In this document: piece after piece, positions 4,508 to 6,963 of the stretch | Position numbering within the stretch: the first letter of the stretch is position 1 | How the letters are laid out: each line of letters begins with the position of its first letter | Origin: Lentisphaeria bacterium | GTDB taxonomy: Bacteria; Verrucomicrobiota; Lentisphaeria; Oligosphaerales; Lenti-02 | DNA length: 6,963 bases | NCBI GenBank assembly: GCA_023145395.1 | Contig: JAGLDW010000835.1 | Location: forward strand, 1-6,963 | Reading direction: 5' to 3' | Made by a program: the position numbers and the translations under genes | Notes under the pieces: generated by a model | What the model saw: the letters and a program-made list of their open reading frames with translations, nothing else | What the model was told of the DNA's origin: nothing | The model's database searches: none

Positions 4508-6963
4508 TCAGTCCGCGAGCGAGGGGATGAGACAAGGCTTGAGATCCCAGATCTCCTTCGCGTACTGCTGGACCGTACGGTCCGAGGAGAATTTTCCGCT
4601 GGCGGCGATGTTCAGCACGGCTCGTCGCGTCCATTCCTCTTCGTCATCGTAGAGAATCTGCACTTCGGCATGGGCGTCCGCATAGCTCTGGAAGTCGGCG
4701 AAGTGCATGTAGAGATCCCCTTCGTCGAACAGGAAGCGGCGGATGTCCTCGAACAGCCCCGGTTCGTCGGCGGAGAAGACGTTGTCGTGAAAGGCCATGT
4801 CGATCGTTCGCCGGATGTTCTCATCGTTGTTGTAGTGCCACCAGGGATCGTAGGAGCCGCGTCGGTCCTGGACCTCCTGCGAGGTCATGCCGAAGATGAA
4901 GGCATTCTCCCTGCCCACCTCCTCGACGATTTCTATGTTGGCGCCGTCCATGGTGCCGAGGGTGAGCGCACCGTTCATCATGAACTTCATGTTGCCCGTG
5001 CCCGAGGCCTCCGTGCCCGCCAGGCTGACCTGCTCCGACACATCCGCCGCCGGGATGAGCCGCTCCGCAAGAGATACTCGGTAGTTGGGCAGGAAATGGA
5101 CGTTGAGACGCTCGTTGACTTTCGGGTCGTTGTTGACGATGGAGGCTAGGTTGTTGATGAACTTCACGATGGACTTGGCGAGCAGGAATCCAGGTGCCGC
5201 CTTGCCGGCGAAGAGAAACGCCGTGGGGCTGAAATCTTCGAGCGTGCCCTCGCGCAACCGCTGATACAGATTCGCGATGTGCAGGGCATTGAGTAGCTGT
5301 CGCTTGTAGGTGTGGATCCGCTTGCACTGCACGTCAAACCGCATTTCCGGATTGATTCGGAGCCGGTGGCAGCGCCAGACGCGTTCGGCAAGCGCGTCTT
5401 TCGCCTGTCGTTTTGTCTTGCGGAACGCTTCCTGAAACGCACTGTCCTCGGCCATGGACTTGAGTTTGACAAGTTCGTCCAGGTTGGATGTCCAGCCGTC
5501 TCCGATGGCGCTCGAAATGAGGGAGGAAAGGGGAGGATTTGCCTTTCGGAGCCAGCGTCGGGGGGTGACTCCGTTCGTCTTGTTGTTGAACCGTTCGGGC
5601 CACATGTCCGCAAAGTCGGGCACAAGCTGGCTTTTGAGCAGTTCGGTGTGCAGAGCGGCCACGCCGTTGACGCTGTGGCTGCCGATGATGGCTAGGTTGG
5701 CCATGCGCACGTTGCGCTGGGGGGATTCCTGAATGATGCTCATGCGTTCGCGCCGGGCCGCGTCGCCGGGGAAGAAGGCGGCAGCCTTGGCTAGGAAGCG
5801 CTGGTTGATCTCGCAGATGATGTCGAAGTGGCGTGGCAGCAAACGCTGGACCATGTCCACGGGCCAGCACTCGAGCGCTTCGCTAAGCAGTGTGTGGTTG
5901 GTGTAGGCCATGCATTGGGTGACGATGTTCCAGGCGGGGTCCCATTGCATGCCGTGCTGGTCGAGCAGAATGCGCATGAGTTCCGGGATGGCCAGGGTGG
6001 GATGCGTGTCGTTGAGTTGAATCGCGGCCTGGTTGGGCAGCTGCAGGATGTCGTCGTTGTTCTTCCAGAAGCGGCGCAGGATGTCGTCAATGCTGCAGGT
6101 GACCAGAAAGTACTGCTGGCGGAAGCGCAACTCCCTCCCCATGGCGGTGTTGTCGTTGGGGTAGAGCACCATGGTCAGATTTTCGGCCAGCACCTTGTGA
6201 TTGACCGCGCCGATGTAGTCGCCGTTGTTGAAGTCCTCGAGATCGAAGTCGTCCGGCGCAGCGGCCCGCCACAGGCGCAGCGTATCCACCGTGTGTCCGC
6301 CATGGCCGATGACGGGCATGTCGTAGGGGATGCCGAGGATGGTCTCGTCCGGTTCCCAGAAACCCACCAGACGGCCATTCTCCCGGCGCACGCCACTGCG
6401 TCCGCCAAAACGAACCTTGACGGCGAATCCGGGGCGGGCGATCTCCCACGGGTTGCCGCCGCGCAACCAGCTGTCGGGATGCTCGACTTGGTGACCGTCC
6501 TCGATCGCCTGCTGGAAGATTCCGTGCTCGTAGCGCAGCGTGTAGCCGTAGGCGGGCAGTCCCAGCGTGGCCATGGATTCAAGAAAACACGCGGCGAGCC
6601 GTCCCAACCCTCCATTGCCTAGCCCGGGGTCAGTCTCCTCTTCGCGTAGTTCGTCCCAGTCGAACCCAAGCTCCTCCATCGCCTGGGCGACGGCATCCTC
6701 GGAGAGAAGATTCATGACATTGTTGCCGAGGCTGCGGCCGATCAGAAATTCCATCGAGAGATAGTAGACGCGCTTTGCGTGTTGCTCGTAGAACTCGCCT
6801 TGGGTCTTGATCCACCGATCGACAAGCCGGTCTCTGACCGCCCAGGCGAGAGCGTAGTAGCGGTCGTGATTGGTGGCCGTGTGCTTATCGACGCCAAGAT
6901 CGTATCGGAGATGGTTCTCATACTGCTTTTTGATGGATGCTGCATCGAGCCCAAGCCGGGGGC
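4508..6963 (-). CDS. glgP: Glycogen/alpha-glucan phosphorylase (N-terminus beyond window)
   Basis: Glycogen phosphorylase (GT35) releases glucose 1-phosphate from the ends of glycogen using phosphate and a pyridoxal phosphate cofactor. 817 residues are visible. The frame runs to the window edge with no in-frame Met upstream of the YYLSMEFLIGRSLGNN segment, so the start lies outside; by comparison with ~815-residue family members only about 10-25 residues are missing. Hallmarks in order are YYLSMEFLIGR, DPGLGNGGLGRLAACFLES, YKVRFGG-like VKVRFGG, LNDTHPTLAIPELMR, YTNHTLLSEALECWPVDM, NGVTPRRWL, KRIHTYKRQLLN, FAGKAAPG, LPNYRVSLAERLIPAADVSEQ and the cofactor site EASGTGNMKFMMNGALTLGT. The cofactor lysine codon is at 4985-4987. 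KRIHTYKRQ has Thr where many homologues have Glu. The product ends ASGKFSSDRTVQQYAKEIW plus a short tail, so the C-terminus is intact. The gene converges on the XPB-Bax1 operon and shows no functional link to it. Confidence 0.97.
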   Translation of the reverse strand, partial: PRLGLDAASIKKQYENHLRYDLGVDKHTATNHDRYYALAWAVRDRLVDRWIKTQGEFYEQHAKRVYYLSMEFLIGRSLGNNVMNLLSEDAVAQAMEELGFDWDELREEETDPGLGNGGLGRLAACFLESMATLGLPAYGYTLRYEHGIFQQAIEDGHQVEHPDSWLRGGNPWEIARPGFAVKVRFGGRSGVRRENGRLVGFWEPDETILGIPYDMPVIGHGGHTVDTLRLWRAAAPDDFDLEDFNNGDYIGAVNHKVLAENLTMVLYPNDNTAMGRELRFRQQYFLVTCSIDDILRRFWKNNDDILQLPNQAAIQLNDTHPTLAIPELMRILLDQHGMQWDPAWNIVTQCMAYTNHTLLSEALECWPVDMVQRLLPRHFDIICEINQRFLAKAAAFFPGDAARRERMSIIQESPQRNVRMANLAIIGSHSVNGVAALHTELLKSQLVPDFADMWPERFNNKTNGVTPRRWLRKANPPLSSLISSAIGDGWTSNLDELVKLKSMAEDSAFQEAFRKTKRQAKDALAERVWRCHRLRINPEMRFDVQCKRIHTYKRQLLNALHIANLYQRLREGTLEDFSPTAFLFAGKAAPGFLLAKSIVKFINNLASIVNNDPKVNERLNVHFLPNYRVSLAERLIPAADVSEQVSLAGTEASGTGNMKFMMNGALTLGTMDGANIEIVEEVGRENAFIFGMTSQEVQDRRGSYDPWWHYNNDENIRRTIDMAFHDNVFSADEPGLFEDIRRFLFDEGDLYMHFADFQSYADAHAEVQILYDDEEEWTRRAVLNIAASGKFSSDRTVQQYAKEIWDLKPCLIPSLAD

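Noticed and set aside
5828..6622. 264-residue plus-strand open frame opposite glgP
   Set aside because: It is the antisense shadow of a strongly conserved glycogen phosphorylase; its Val- and Asp-rich composition is what complementing that gene produces.

Overview
The window comes from a GC-rich bacterial chromosome. It has dense coding, short intergenic gaps and two housekeeping genes cut off by its edges. The GyrB N-terminus (GDTGERGLHHLVYEVVDNS) resembles the form I associate with Verrucomicrobia, Planctomycetes and their relatives. That placement is a weak guess from memory; nothing here proves a phylum.

Layout: (1) bases 1-440, minus strand, the first 146 codons of a type IIA topoisomerase B subunit, most likely gyrB, with a good Shine-Dalgarno. 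(2) bases 441-773, a 333-base divergent intergenic region. It holds a (CG/CA)-rich alternating tract that can form a perfect 8-bp hairpin, a weak candidate gyrB promoter, and no convincing small gene. (3) bases 774-4481, plus strand, four tightly packed genes that look like one operon: a small nitroreductase-family flavoprotein, a GNAT acetyltransferase, an XPB/Rad25-type superfamily 2 helicase, and a DUF790/Bax1-type nuclease-family protein. The gaps are 25 and 13 bases, and the last two genes overlap by 23 bases. (4) bases 4482-4507, a 26-base convergent gap with a compact terminator-like hairpin. (5) bases 4508-6963, minus strand, glycogen phosphorylase (glgP), nearly complete but missing its extreme N-terminus beyond the window edge.

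The most interesting content is the helicase-nuclease pair. XPB and Bax1 are best known as partners in archaeal nucleotide excision repair, where XPB opens DNA and Bax1 incises it. Here they form a translationally coupled pair in a bacterium. The helicase carries RDD where XPB proteins usually have the RED motif. The nuclease-like protein keeps a PD...E core but has an ELFHRWH segment and no obvious lysine where PD-(D/E)xK enzymes expect one. The upstream acetyltransferase and nitroreductase may be functionally linked or may only share a transcript. The pair is a recognised family combination, so the novelty lies in the bacterial host, the neighbours and the motif changes, not in a wholly new system.
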